Positions 1 through 7,395 are shown, numbered from the stretch's first letter. The stretch: DNA of 11,002 bases from Actinomycetes bacterium (GCA_023436605.1 JAEZIQ010000101.1:1-11002); one strand, 5' to 3'. Notes: generated by a model not told the origin, from the letters alone. Translations and numbers: made by a program.

Positions 1-13
1 CCGTCGGTCCGCT

Positions 14-1753
14 TTATCCGGTCGGGCCAATTTCACCGGTAGGCCCAGTCGGTCCCGTCTCCCCCGTGCTGCCCGTCTCCCCAGTCGGCCCGGTCGGCCC
101 CGTTTCGCCTGTCTCTCCGGTCGGGCCAAGCGAAGGGTCGAAGTTCGACGCCGCGGTCTCAAGCGGCTGATCGAACTCCAACTTCCGTTTGACTCCCCGA
201 GCTGCATCCAGGTTCGGTGGCTCGTAGCTGACCAGCCTGGTCATGGTGAGATCGTTCGCGCTCCCGAGACGCGGGTCGGTGTTGGGAATACTCGAGCTGG
301 TGATATCGCCCGGCATCTTGATCGACATGCCACTGGCGCCGAATGCCTGGTTGTCTCCCGTGCACTGGTACGTGTCATCCACTCCGATCTTGGCGCCGGA
401 GAGGATCACGAAGTTTGGTGTCGTCACGGCCGAGTCGAGGTGGTAGGCCCTTACCTCGAGATTGGCAACGTCCGTGGAGACCCCGCTCACGATGTTGACC
501 GTGCCCTGGTTGCCGGTGACCTGCTCCCAGGTCGTGAGCCTGCCGCCGACGAGCGGGTACTGAATGTCGGTCAGCTCCTGGTTCAGATACGGGGTCACGT
601 CGACGAAATCCCTGACGCCGTCGATCGGCATGCCGGTCGGGTAGAGCTCGTTGCGATAGGTCATCCCTTGTGCCGCTGACGAGTAGTCCATGAAGTTCAT
701 CAGTTGCGGCATCCCGGAGTGGACGCGGAGAAATACGCGGACCACCTGCCGGGATCGGTAGAAGATCTGCTCCTTCTGCGTGTAAGGCCCGGAGTTGGCA
801 CCCATGTACGAACGGATCGCGCGGACCGGCCCGCTCCGGTTGGCGACGAAGGTGCCTTCCCCGTTGTCGCCGGGGGGGAAGTTGGAGCGACCGGTGAACG
901 TGTCCTCGGTCCGGTTGCAGAGACTGGCCACGATCGAAACCTTGTCCCGGTCGAGGATGTCCACTCCGGTTGCCCCTCCGGTCTTGACTCTGAGCTGATC
1001 ATCGATCCAGCGGTCGCTCGAGTGGAGCGAGTAGGTATCGGTGGTGACCGACGTGTTCTCCGGGTTGAAGCCGTTGGCGGGCGGGTTGGCAGTCAGCGGA
1101 AAGAAGTAGTCGTAGTCCTCCTTGTACCGGCCACCAGCCAGGTTCAGCACCGGGTCGTAGTCCACGTAGCTCTCCCCTGCTCCCGGGTCCAGACTTCCCT
1201 CGGACCGGTACAGGTAGACGTATGACTTCTCGTGCGAGATCGGGTCGCTGACGGTCACCTTTGTACCGGTCCCTTCAACCACGCCGCCGGGGAGCGGCAA
1301 GGTGTCATGGGCCACCCCCGTATCGCCGGCCATGAAGACGATCTCGTCGTTGGCATCAACCTGCGGGTCCGGGTCGGCGCCCGAGCGCGTGCCGGGATCA
1401 GCGTAGACCTCGAGATCGAAGGTCACCGCCGTGTTGGTCACATAGTTGGAGTTCGTGCCACTGGCGGGATAGAGAGTGCGGACATCGATCACCTTGCGCT
1501 CGTCGACCTGGACCGGAACCTGGTCCCAGGATGACCCTGCCCAGCGGAAGGCGACGACCCGGCCGGGTTCGGCCCCGGCCAACCGGGGAAGGTCGCTGCC
1601 CCGGAGAACGACCGGATCCTCCGGCCGCACCGTGGCAACCGACGCCTCGGCGGGGGCCGCGACGAAGAGAAGCAGGGTCGCGGCCAGCAGGATCAGCCCC
1701 GCCGCGCAAAGCAGCCGGATTCGATCTCCCTTTGAAACCTCCCCCGATCCCAT
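14..1753 (-). CDS. Secreted protein of unknown function with C-terminal collagen-like Gly-X-Thr tract
   Basis: The 579-residue product has a Sec-type signal peptide: basic residues near 8-13, a hydrophobic core at about 14-33, and a likely cleavage after the AEA at 35-37. The body (about 40-540) is rich in Asp, Gly, Thr and Tyr, has few Cys, and looks like an extracellular beta-rich protein; I do not recognise the family. The last 37 codons form a collagen-like tract of Gly-X-Thr triplets with X mostly Pro or Glu, such as occurs in bacterial surface and exosporium proteins. The stop is TAA, and reading in frame past it gives Ser-Gly-Pro-Thr, so the tract continues beyond the stop up to the window edge. 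The ATG lacks a good Shine-Dalgarno sequence but has a TATCGT box 7 nt upstream, suggesting its own leaderless promoter. It lies 40 nt after the regulator gene, so cotranscription with the operon is also possible. No link to the CoA pathway is evident. Confidence 0.85.
   Translation of the reverse strand: MGSGEVSKGDRIRLLCAAGLILLAATLLLFVAAPAEASVATVRPEDPVVLRGSDLPRLAGAEPGRVVAFRWAGSSWDQVPVQVDERKVIDVRTLYPASGTNSNYVTNTAVTFDLEVYADPGTRSGADPDPQVDANDEIVFMAGDTGVAHDTLPLPGGVVEGTGTKVTVSDPISHEKSYVYLYRSEGSLDPGAGESYVDYDPVLNLAGGRYKEDYDYFFPLTANPPANGFNPENTSVTTDTYSLHSSDRWIDDQLRVKTGGATGVDILDRDKVSIVASLCNRTEDTFTGRSNFPPGDNGEGTFVANRSGPVRAIRSYMGANSGPYTQKEQIFYRSRQVVRVFLRVHSGMPQLMNFMDYSSAAQGMTYRNELYPTGMPIDGVRDFVDVTPYLNQELTDIQYPLVGGRLTTWEQVTGNQGTVNIVSGVSTDVANLEVRAYHLDSAVTTPNFVILSGAKIGVDDTYQCTGDNQAFGASGMSIKMPGDITSSSIPNTDPRLGSANDLTMTRLVSYEPPNLDAARGVKRKLEFDQPLETAASNFDPSLGPTGETGETGPTGPTGETGSTGETGPTGPTGEIGPTG
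17..127 (-). repeat. Collagen-like Gly-X-Thr coding repeat
   Basis: Twelve consecutive Gly-X-Y triplets plus a final Gly encode GPT, GET, GST and GEI units; Y is Thr in all but one unit. The DNA is a 9-nt-based degenerate tandem repeat with synonymous variation, so it is not a recent perfect duplication. Bases 1-13 continue the pattern in the same frame beyond the TAA stop, so the array was probably longer than the annotated protein. Such tracts in bacteria form triple helices or stalks and often vary in repeat number. Confidence 0.9.
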
Positions 1754-1760
1754 GGGCGCA

Positions 1761-1766
1761 ACGATA
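1761..1766 (-). promoter_or_regulatory. Candidate -10 box (TATCGT) for a leaderless start
   Basis: TATCGT fits the actinobacterial TANNNT -10 consensus and ends 7 nt before the ATG at 1753, so transcription would begin at or next to the start codon. TATCGTTGCGCCCATG matches the corresponding block before the crotonase gene (TATCTTTGCCGCCATG) at 13 of 16 positions. No clear -35 is visible. This is inference from position and motif only. Confidence 0.45.
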
Positions 1767-1793
1767 ACGCGCCCGCCGGGAAAATCGGCAAGT

Positions 1794-2504
1794 TCAGCGG
1801 CGGCGCTCGACCTCTTCGACCATCAGCTTCGTGTGGAGCGCGGCGATCAGGTCCTTGAGTGGTTCGGCTCCCGCCTCGATCAGTTCGACCGCGCGTTCCG
1901 GGGGCATCTCCCCGTCCAGGCGATCCATCAGCACGTCGACTTCCTCCTTCACCAGGGCCTCGAGAGCGTGCTTGTAGCGCAGGGTGTCATAGACGGTAAA
2001 GCCGATCTGTTCGTCGTAGCCACCGGCCCGGAAACGGGACATCGCCTCGATTATCGTCACGTCGGAAGGGGAGTAGCCGCGTGAGTTGGGGGTCAGGATC
2101 CCGATCTCGGCGAGACGGTCGAGGACCTTCTTCGGCACCCCGTACTTCTCCACGTCGGTGGCGCTGGTCCGGGTCTGCTCGCGAGCCAGGGCCCGTTCGA
2201 GGATCCGGTCCTCGACCTCCAGCATGGTTTCCGCCTGCGAGGGGTCATCCTCGAAGAGAGCCCGGATCGCCTTGAGCGGCATGTACCGTTCCTCCTGGAG
2301 GCGCTTGATCAGGCGAATCCGCTCGACCGTCTCCGGCTGGTACCAGGCCATGTTACGACTGGTCTTGACCGGCTCCGGCAGGAGGCCCTCGCGCAGGTAA
2401 TGCTTGATGGTCGGGGCCGGAACGCCAGAGGCTTCGACCAGCCCGGACATCTTGAGCAGCTTCTCGCCCGCTTCGGTCTTCTCTTCCGTGGCGGAACGGC
2501 TCAC
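1794..2504 (-). CDS. MerR-family transcriptional regulator with a second MerR-like HTH
   Basis: This 236-residue protein probably regulates the acyl-CoA operon and the divergent dehydrogenase. Residues 18-85 are a typical MerR winged helix-turn-helix (GVPAPTIKHYLREGLLPEP, then a wing with NMAWYQPE and an IRLIKRLQ helix). Residues about 115-162 look like a degenerate second copy: GVPKKVLDRLAEIGILTPN, then a short wing with a GYSPSDV segment. The first module resembles regulators of acyl-CoA and branched-chain catabolism such as LiuR, but the tandem arrangement is unusual. The C-terminal part (170-236) is helical and acidic and may bind an effector or dimerise. No Cys cluster for metal binding is seen. 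The GTG start overlaps the racemase stop (GTGA), with GGAG 8 nt upstream. It is the last gene of the operon, so autoregulation through the operon promoter is likely. Its target and ligand are inferred, not shown. Confidence 0.88.
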   Translation of the reverse strand: MSRSATEEKTEAGEKLLKMSGLVEASGVPAPTIKHYLREGLLPEPVKTSRNMAWYQPETVERIRLIKRLQEERYMPLKAIRALFEDDPSQAETMLEVEDRILERALAREQTRTSATDVEKYGVPKKVLDRLAEIGILTPNSRGYSPSDVTIIEAMSRFRAGGYDEQIGFTVYDTLRYKHALEALVKEEVDVLMDRLDGEMPPERAVELIEAGAEPLKDLIAALHTKLMVEEVERRR

Positions 2505-3763
2505 GCCCGGAACTCCGTCTCCCCCGCGACACCCGGACCGGCCGCTGCACCGGCTTCGAACAGCTCGTCGATCTCCTTTCGCGAGAGCCCGGCCGAGGCG
2601 AGCACCTCGCGGGTGTCGCCACCGATCGCCGGGGCCGCAGAAGCCTCAGCGGCCGGGGTGCGGCTCATCCGGATCGGCGAGCCGATCTGTTTGACCGGAC
2701 CGATGCCGGGCTGGTCGAACTCGACGATCATGCCGCGTTCGCGGAACAGTTCCGATTCCAGTGCCTCGTCGAGCTCCAGGATCGGTTCGATGCAGCAGTC
2801 GTACTGGTCGTTGAAGACCTTCCACTCGTCGCGGGTCCGTTCCCGAAAGACGGCCGCGATCTTCTCCCAGGCTTCGCCGCCCGGCCGCTCGAACTGCAGC
2901 TCGATCAGTTCCTCATGACCGGTGCCTTCACAGAAGGCGCGCCAGAACTTCGGTTCGAGGGCGCCGCAGCTGACCCATCCGTCGGCCGCCTCGTAGGTGA
3001 GGTAACAGACGATGCCGCCACCAAGCATGACTTCCCCGCGACGCGGGCTCTGGCCGTCGACCAGGGTCGCCCCGGCGGCCATCGCCAGCCAGGCGAAGGC
3101 TCCGTCGGTCATCGAGATGTCGACCATCTGGCCCTTGCCGCTCTTGCCCTTCTCGATCAGGGCGGCGAGGATGCCGAAGGCCGCGTTCATCGCGCCGCCC
3201 CCGAGATCACCGATCTGGCCGGCCGGCTGGATCGGGGGACCACCCGCCTGGCCGGTCATCGCGAGCATGCCGGTCGCGCCGAGATAGTTGATGTCGTGCC
3301 CGGCCCGATCGCGGGCCGGGCCGTCCTGGCCGTAGCCACTGATCGAGCAGTAGACGAGGCCGGGATCGATGCGATGAAGCGAGTCGTAGTCGACCCCGAG
3401 CTTTTCCGCGACTCCCGGCCGGAACCCTTCGAGCACCACATCGGCGGTCGGTACCAGCCGGTAGAAGGCCTTCCGGCCCTCCTCGCTCTTTAGGTCGAGT
3501 CGGATCGAACGCTTGCCGCGATTGAGCGAGAGGTAGAGCCCGGAGCGGGTCGCGCCCTCGTCGGGTCCTGCCCCCTCAGGCTGTTCCTCGCCGTTCAGAT
3601 CGTGGAGCGGCGGGGCGTAGCGGATGTAATCGCCGGGACCGGTGTCCTCGACCTTGATCACCTCGGCTCCGAAGTCGGCCAGCATCTGCGAACAGAAACC
3701 GCCCGGAAGGAGCCGGGTCAGATCAAGAACCCTGATGCCGCTGAGTGGCAGCCCCGCGCTCAT
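2501..3763 (-). CDS. Alpha-methylacyl-CoA racemase (CaiB/BaiF class III CoA-transferase family)
   Basis: This 420-residue protein probably epimerises the alpha carbon of 2-methyl-branched acyl-CoA thioesters, turning (2R) into the (2S) form that acyl-CoA dehydrogenases accept. The N-terminus (GIRVLDLTRLLPG, then DFGAEVIKVED) is the CaiB/BaiF CoA-binding fold. GHDINY at 155-160, GDLGGG at 185-190 and GALEPKF near 267-273 match the racemase branch. H156 and D186 are spaced exactly as the catalytic His126/Asp156 pair of Mycobacterium tuberculosis MCR, and E270 matches its Glu241. An acidic, Pro/Gly-rich stretch (about 51-73) and a longer Ala-rich C-terminus make it larger than the usual 360-380 residues. 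The gene starts 7 nt after the BKACE stop and overlaps the regulator start. A true CoA-transferase role is possible but less likely given GHDINY. This gene suggests that the pathway substrate carries a 2-methyl branch. Confidence 0.87.
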   Translation of the reverse strand: MSAGLPLSGIRVLDLTRLLPGGFCSQMLADFGAEVIKVEDTGPGDYIRYAPPLHDLNGEEQPEGAGPDEGATRSGLYLSLNRGKRSIRLDLKSEEGRKAFYRLVPTADVVLEGFRPGVAEKLGVDYDSLHRIDPGLVYCSISGYGQDGPARDRAGHDINYLGATGMLAMTGQAGGPPIQPAGQIGDLGGGAMNAAFGILAALIEKGKSGKGQMVDISMTDGAFAWLAMAAGATLVDGQSPRRGEVMLGGGIVCYLTYEAADGWVSCGALEPKFWRAFCEGTGHEELIELQFERPGGEAWEKIAAVFRERTRDEWKVFNDQYDCCIEPILELDEALESELFRERGMIVEFDQPGIGPVKQIGSPIRMSRTPAAEASAAPAIGGDTREVLASAGLSRKEIDELFEAGAAAGPGVAGETEFRA

Positions 3764-3770
3764 CGCTGGA

Positions 3771-4649
3771 TCAGGCCGCCTTCAGGCCCAGCATCTCGCG
3801 GGCTTCGGCGATCGTGGCCACCTTGCGGCCGGCGTCCTCGACCATCTGGCGGGCCTTGCCGACCAGCTCTCCGTTCGACTTGCACATCGTGCCGTCGGGC
3901 AGGTAGAGGTTGTCCTCCACCCCGGCCCGCACGTTGCCGCCGAGGGTGATCGAGGCGGCGAGCAGCTTCCACTGGTCACGGGAAATCCCGATCACCTGCC
4001 AGTTGTTTGGACCCTCGGCCCCGCCAGGCACCTGATCGGCCATCACCGCGACGTTCCGCGGGGTCGGGCGGATGCCCCCGGTGACTCCCATGACCAGGGA
4101 GATCTGGAGCGGATCCTTGACCAGTCCCATGTCGATCAGCGGATCGAGATTGGCGACGTGGCCGGCGTCGAAGCACTCGTGCTCCGGCTTGATGCCGAGG
4201 TCGTTCATCGCGGTGATGAACTGGATGATCTCGTCGAAGGAGTTCTCGAAGACCGCCTTGAAAACGAAGTCCTTGCGGCGCCGCGAGTACTTCGCGTAGT
4301 TCATCGAACTCATGTTGAGGGCGGCGACGTCGGGCCGGCAGGCCTCGAGGTACTCGATCCGCTTCTCTACGGGTACACCGATCGCACCGGTCGAGTAGTT
4401 GATGATCACATCGGGACACTCAGCCTTGATCGCCTCGGTGATCGCCTGGAAATCCTCGACGTCCCAGGAAGGGGTGCCGTCGGGCTTGCGGGCGTGGATG
4501 TGGATCTGGCTGGCGCCCTCGTCGACCGAACGACGGGCCTCCGCCGCGTACTCCTCGGGCGTATAGGGAATTGCCGGGCACTGGTCCCGGTTGGCGATCA
4601 CACCCGAGATCGAGTTGCTGATGATCACCGGGTCTTCGAACCTGCTCAT
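3771..4649 (-). CDS. Beta-keto acid cleavage enzyme (BKACE, DUF849 family)
   Basis: This family catalyses a metal-dependent retro-Claisen-type reaction in which a beta-keto acid and acetyl-CoA give acetoacetate and a new acyl-CoA; the founding member is 3-keto-5-aminohexanoate cleavage enzyme (Kce). The 292-residue length is normal for this TIM barrel. HIHAR supplies the metal ligands H50 and H52, and NVRAGVEDN at 239-247 supplies R241, E245 and D246. E158 in PEHECFD completes the set. These residues keep the spacing of Kce His46/His48, Glu143, Arg226, Glu230 and Asp231, so the active site looks intact. The substrate pocket does not let me assign a substrate. The ATG overlaps the upstream stop as ATGA and has a strong AGGAG 6 nt upstream. 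In this context it may release acetoacetate and a shortened acyl-CoA at the end of the pathway, taking a place where HMG-CoA lyase would be expected. Confidence 0.9.
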   Translation of the reverse strand: MSRFEDPVIISNSISGVIANRDQCPAIPYTPEEYAAEARRSVDEGASQIHIHARKPDGTPSWDVEDFQAITEAIKAECPDVIINYSTGAIGVPVEKRIEYLEACRPDVAALNMSSMNYAKYSRRRKDFVFKAVFENSFDEIIQFITAMNDLGIKPEHECFDAGHVANLDPLIDMGLVKDPLQISLVMGVTGGIRPTPRNVAVMADQVPGGAEGPNNWQVIGISRDQWKLLAASITLGGNVRAGVEDNLYLPDGTMCKSNGELVGKARQMVEDAGRKVATIAEAREMLGLKAA

Positions 4650-4954
4650 GTTCTCTCCTGAATTGCTGCGTTGACTGCGGCGACGAACGACTCGATTTCC
4701 GGCTGCTGCTCGACCGAAGGTTCGATTGCGCGGTTGTAGCCCGGCGCACCGTCCCTGCCTTTGAAAGTGATTGCCGGCTGACTCAGCATGCCGCTCTTGA
4801 AGCTGACGGTTACCTCGTCGAGGAGCCGGACCGGCATCCGCACCGACCGCACGTCGTTGAATCCGAAAGCTTCGACCACCTTGCCATCGAAGGTGAGCAG
4901 CCCGTTCATCCCGGGCTGCTCGTGCTCGAGCCGAAGCTCGATCCAGTCGCTCAT
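4646..4954 (-). CDS. Small conserved-looking protein of unknown function, possibly PH-like fold
   Basis: This acidic 102-residue protein has no signal peptide, membrane segment or Cys. I do not recognise the family with certainty. It has alternating short beta-type segments through about residue 75 (IELRLEH, GLLTFDGKVV, RLLDEVTVSFK, AITFKG), then a single amphipathic helix at the end (PEIESFVAAVNAAIQ). That layout recalls bacterial PH-like domains, but this is a fold guess. Both ends overlap their neighbours by 4 nt (ATGA), so translation is coupled to the carboxyltransferase and the BKACE, which argues that the gene is real. Actinobacterial acyl-CoA carboxylases sometimes have a small epsilon subunit beside the beta gene. 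This protein occupies that position but does not look like known epsilon subunits, so a carboxylase accessory role is only a possibility. Confidence 0.8.
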   Translation of the reverse strand: MSDWIELRLEHEQPGMNGLLTFDGKVVEAFGFNDVRSVRMPVRLLDEVTVSFKSGMLSQPAITFKGRDGAPGYNRAIEPSVEQQPEIESFVAAVNAAIQERT

Positions 4955-6558
4955 ACCGGCATCACCCCGTGCTTCTTCCAGGGCCGCTCGACATGCTTGT
5001 CCTTGGCCATCCTCAGCCCGCGGATCACAGTCTGGCGGGTCTCCCGGGGATCGATGATGTCGTCGATCATCGCGTTGCCGGCCGCGATGTACGGGTCGAT
5101 CTGCTGGCGAACCGCGTTCAGCATCGCCTCGCGCGTCGCTTCCGGATCATCCGAGGCGTCGATCGCCGAACGACCGATGATGTTGACCGCGCCCTCGGCG
5201 CCCATCACCGAGATCTCGGCTCCGGGCCAGGCGACGATCAGGTCCGGCTCGTAGGCCCGGCCGCACATCACGTAGTAGCCGGCGCCGTATGCCTTGCGCA
5301 CCAGAACGGTGATCTTCGGCACCGTGGCCCGGCTGACGGCGTAGAGCATCTTGGCCCCGTGCCGGATGATGCCCTGCTGTTCGACCTTGGATCCGACCAG
5401 GAATCCCGGCACGTCCTGCAGGAAGAGCAGCGGGATGTTGAAGGCGTCACAGAGGTTGATGAACCGGGCCGCCTTGTCGGCCGAATCTACGTCGAGCACG
5501 CCCCCGAGAACCTTGGGCTGGTTGGCGACGATGCCGACCGGCTGGCCGCCCATCCGGGCGAAGCACGTGATCAGAGACTTGGCGAACTTCGGCTTGATGT
5601 CGAAATAGTCGCCGTCGTCGACGATCTCCTCGATCACCTCGTACATGTTGTACGGAGTGCGGGGCGACTCGGGAATGATCTCGAGCAGCTTGTCCGAGCC
5701 GCGATCCTCCGGATCGCTGGTCTCGGTGACCGGCGGCTTCTGCTCGCAGTTGCTCGGGAAGTAGCTCAGGTACTTCTTGATCGAGGCGATGCACTCCGGG
5801 TCGTCCTTGACCTCGAGGTCGCCGACCCCGGACTTGCGGCAGTGGACCTTGGCACCACCCAGGTCCTCCATCTCGATCTCTTCCCCGGTCACGGCCTTAA
5901 CCAGATGCGGCCCGGCCAGCGCCATCGCACCCTGCCCTACCACCATGGGTACGAAGTCAGACAGGCCGGGGATGTACGCGGTACCCGCGGCGCAGGGTCC
6001 CATCATCGCCGCAACCATCGGTACCACGCCCGACATCTGGACCTCTTCACGGAAGAGATGGCCGGAACCGGCAAACAGCGATCCCGCCGCTTCCTGGATC
6101 CGGGCCCCTGCCGAGTCGAGCAACCAGACCAATGGCATCCGCTTCTGCAGCGCCATCTCCCTGATCCTGGTCACCTTGATCTCGCCGGTCTGACCCATCG
6201 ACCCGGCCATCACCGTGAAGTCATACGCAACGATCGCGACCGGGCGACCGTCGACGTCACCCCAGCCGGTGACCACACCGTCGGCCGGCGCGTCCTTGTC
6301 CTGCATCGCCGGCTGCGAGTAGTGCGGGCGGCCGTGGATGCCGATCTCGTTGAAAGTCCCCTCGTCGACCAGCAGGTCGATCCGCTCGCGGGCGGTCAGC
6401 TTGCCGCGTTCGTGCTGCTTCTCGATCTTGTCGAGACCGCCGCCGAGTCGGGCCTTGCCGCGTCGTTCATGGAGCTGTTCGGTCAGGGCCGTCAGCGGCG
6501 CCGTTCCGGGCAGCAGGTTCTGTGGGGCCTCGGTTGCCCCGTTTTCGTTCTCGCTCAT
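4951..6558 (-). CDS. Acyl-CoA carboxylase carboxyltransferase (beta) subunit
   Basis: This biotin-dependent carboxyltransferase (535 residues) would move CO2 from carboxybiotin to an acyl-CoA. Both crotonase-like halves are present: the N-terminal domain includes GKLTARERIDLL (52-63) and the SAGARIQE oxyanion region (149-156), and the C-terminal domain includes DVPGFLVG (382-389), RKAYGAGYYVMCGRAY (421-436) and VMGAEGAVNI (451-460). The residue aligned with the specificity Asp422 of Streptomyces PccB is Y429, so propionyl-CoA is not the obvious substrate. The GAGYYVMCGRAY segment is closer to methylcrotonyl/geranyl-CoA carboxylases. No biotin carboxylase or biotin carrier gene lies in the window, so an alpha subunit must come from elsewhere. 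I chose the ATG at 6558 because it overlaps the crotonase stop as TGATG and has AAGGGA 5 nt upstream; an in-frame ATG at 6573 would add five residues. The 3' end overlaps the next gene by 4 nt. Confidence 0.92.
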   Translation of the reverse strand: MSENENGATEAPQNLLPGTAPLTALTEQLHERRGKARLGGGLDKIEKQHERGKLTARERIDLLVDEGTFNEIGIHGRPHYSQPAMQDKDAPADGVVTGWGDVDGRPVAIVAYDFTVMAGSMGQTGEIKVTRIREMALQKRMPLVWLLDSAGARIQEAAGSLFAGSGHLFREEVQMSGVVPMVAAMMGPCAAGTAYIPGLSDFVPMVVGQGAMALAGPHLVKAVTGEEIEMEDLGGAKVHCRKSGVGDLEVKDDPECIASIKKYLSYFPSNCEQKPPVTETSDPEDRGSDKLLEIIPESPRTPYNMYEVIEEIVDDGDYFDIKPKFAKSLITCFARMGGQPVGIVANQPKVLGGVLDVDSADKAARFINLCDAFNIPLLFLQDVPGFLVGSKVEQQGIIRHGAKMLYAVSRATVPKITVLVRKAYGAGYYVMCGRAYEPDLIVAWPGAEISVMGAEGAVNIIGRSAIDASDDPEATREAMLNAVRQQIDPYIAAGNAMIDDIIDPRETRQTVIRGLRMAKDKHVERPWKKHGVMPV

Positions 6559-7355
6559 CAGCGTCCCTTCCATTCCGGCTCGCGCTTCTCAAAGAAAGCC
6601 TTGACACCCTCGATCGCGTCATCGCTGGAGAGCTCGATCGCGAGCTGTGAGCGCAGGTAGTCGAGGGCGGAGTTCAAGTCCATATCCATCTGACGCCACA
6701 TCGCGTCCTTACCGAGCCGCATGATCAGCGGCGACTTGGCGGCCAGCATCTGGGCCCACCCGGCCACGGCGGCGTCGAACTCATCGGCCTTCACGACCTT
6801 GTTGACGATGCCCTCCTGACGGGCCTCTTCGGCGGTCAGCCGCTCACCCAGGAGCAGCATCTCGTTGGTCTTCTTGCGACCGACGTTGCGGTAGATCAGC
6901 GCCATGATCATGAACGGGAAGAGGCCGACCGTGATCTCGGGAGTGCCGAAGGTCGCTTCCTCGCTGGCGACGATCAGATCGCAGGCCAGAGCCAGGCCGA
7001 GCGAACCGGCGAGGACATGCCCCCGGGCCGCGACGATCGACGGCTTGCCGAGCTGACCGAAGAGCCTGAAGGCCTCGACGAAGTTTTCCGCTCCCTCGAA
7101 CTTCTGGACCGCGTTGGCGTCGCCGCCAAACGCTGCCAGGTTGCCTCCCGCCGAGAAGACCTTCTCGTGTGACGAGGCGAGCACGACGACCCTGACGTCG
7201 TCGTCTTCCCGGGCCAGGCGGAGGGCCGCGATCAGCTCACCGAGCAGCTGGTCGGAGAGGGAATTTCGGGTCTCTGGGTCGTCCAGCGTGATCGTCCCGA
7301 CGTAGTCGGCGACCTCGTACCGGATCTTCTCGAAGGAAGGACTGGCTTGGCTCAT
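6558..7355 (-). CDS. Enoyl-CoA hydratase/isomerase (crotonase) family protein
   Basis: This 265-residue crotonase-fold enzyme should hydrate or isomerise an enoyl-CoA. The first oxyanion segment is FSAGGNL (67-73) and the second is GHVLAGSLGLALACD (112-126). Of the two classical acid/base glutamates of rat mitochondrial hydratase, the Glu164 equivalent is kept (E140 in FGTPEI), but the Glu144 position is G120 with the expected 20-residue spacing. This pattern is found among isomerases and some methylglutaconyl-type hydratase relatives, so the exact reaction is open. The start at 7355 gives a family-typical length and N-terminus; longer in-frame starts would run through the divergent promoter. 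No Shine-Dalgarno sequence is present, and an extended -10 ends 7 nt before the ATG. It is the first gene of the operon and overlaps the carboxyltransferase start by 1 nt. 3-Methylglutaconyl-CoA hydratase-like activity would suit the neighbours. Confidence 0.9.
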   Translation of the reverse strand: MSQASPSFEKIRYEVADYVGTITLDDPETRNSLSDQLLGELIAALRLAREDDDVRVVVLASSHEKVFSAGGNLAAFGGDANAVQKFEGAENFVEAFRLFGQLGKPSIVAARGHVLAGSLGLALACDLIVASEEATFGTPEITVGLFPFMIMALIYRNVGRKKTNEMLLLGERLTAEEARQEGIVNKVVKADEFDAAVAGWAQMLAAKSPLIMRLGKDAMWRQMDMDLNSALDYLRSQLAIELSSDDAIEGVKAFFEKREPEWKGR

Positions 7356-7362
7356 GGCGGCA

Positions 7363-7371
7363 AAGATAGCA
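7363..7371 (-). promoter_or_regulatory. Candidate extended -10 (TGCTATCTT) of the catabolic operon promoter
   Basis: On the minus strand TGC precedes TATCTT, which matches four of six bases of the TATAAT consensus. It ends 7 nt before the ATG at 7355, which would make the operon mRNA leaderless; the absence of a Shine-Dalgarno sequence agrees. With a 17-bp spacer the -35 would be ACTTTC (7386-7391), which is weak, as is common at MerR-controlled or extended -10 promoters. Confidence 0.5.
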
Positions 7372-7395
7372 CTTAGCTGAGAGTAGAAAGTGCTA
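7367..7395. promoter_or_regulatory. Inverted repeat TAGCACTT-N13-AAGTGCTA, candidate operator between divergent promoters
   Basis: Two perfect 8-bp arms (7367-7374 and 7388-7395) flank 13 nt, with 21 bp between arm centres, about two helical turns. Each arm reads AAGTGCTA outward and contributes the TGCTA of the extended -10 on its own strand, so the operator and both promoters are superimposed. Such symmetry suits a dimeric regulator acting on both transcripts; the operon-encoded MerR protein is the natural candidate. Binding is inferred. Confidence 0.6.

Noticed and set aside
17..127. The short G/C-rich repeats near the left edge as a CRISPR array
   Set aside because: The units are 9 nt codon-phased Gly-X-Thr repeats inside an open reading frame with no spacers.
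3642..4661. A 339-codon plus-strand open frame antisense to the BKACE and the end of the racemase
   Set aside because: It crosses the boundary between two well-supported minus-strand genes and has no motifs; a shadow frame.
4969..6660. A 563-codon plus-strand open frame antisense to the carboxyltransferase
   Set aside because: Its translation is Arg/His/Asp/Leu-rich without any family motif, and it covers a gene with clear catalytic motifs on the other strand; long antisense frames are expected from high-GC codon bias.
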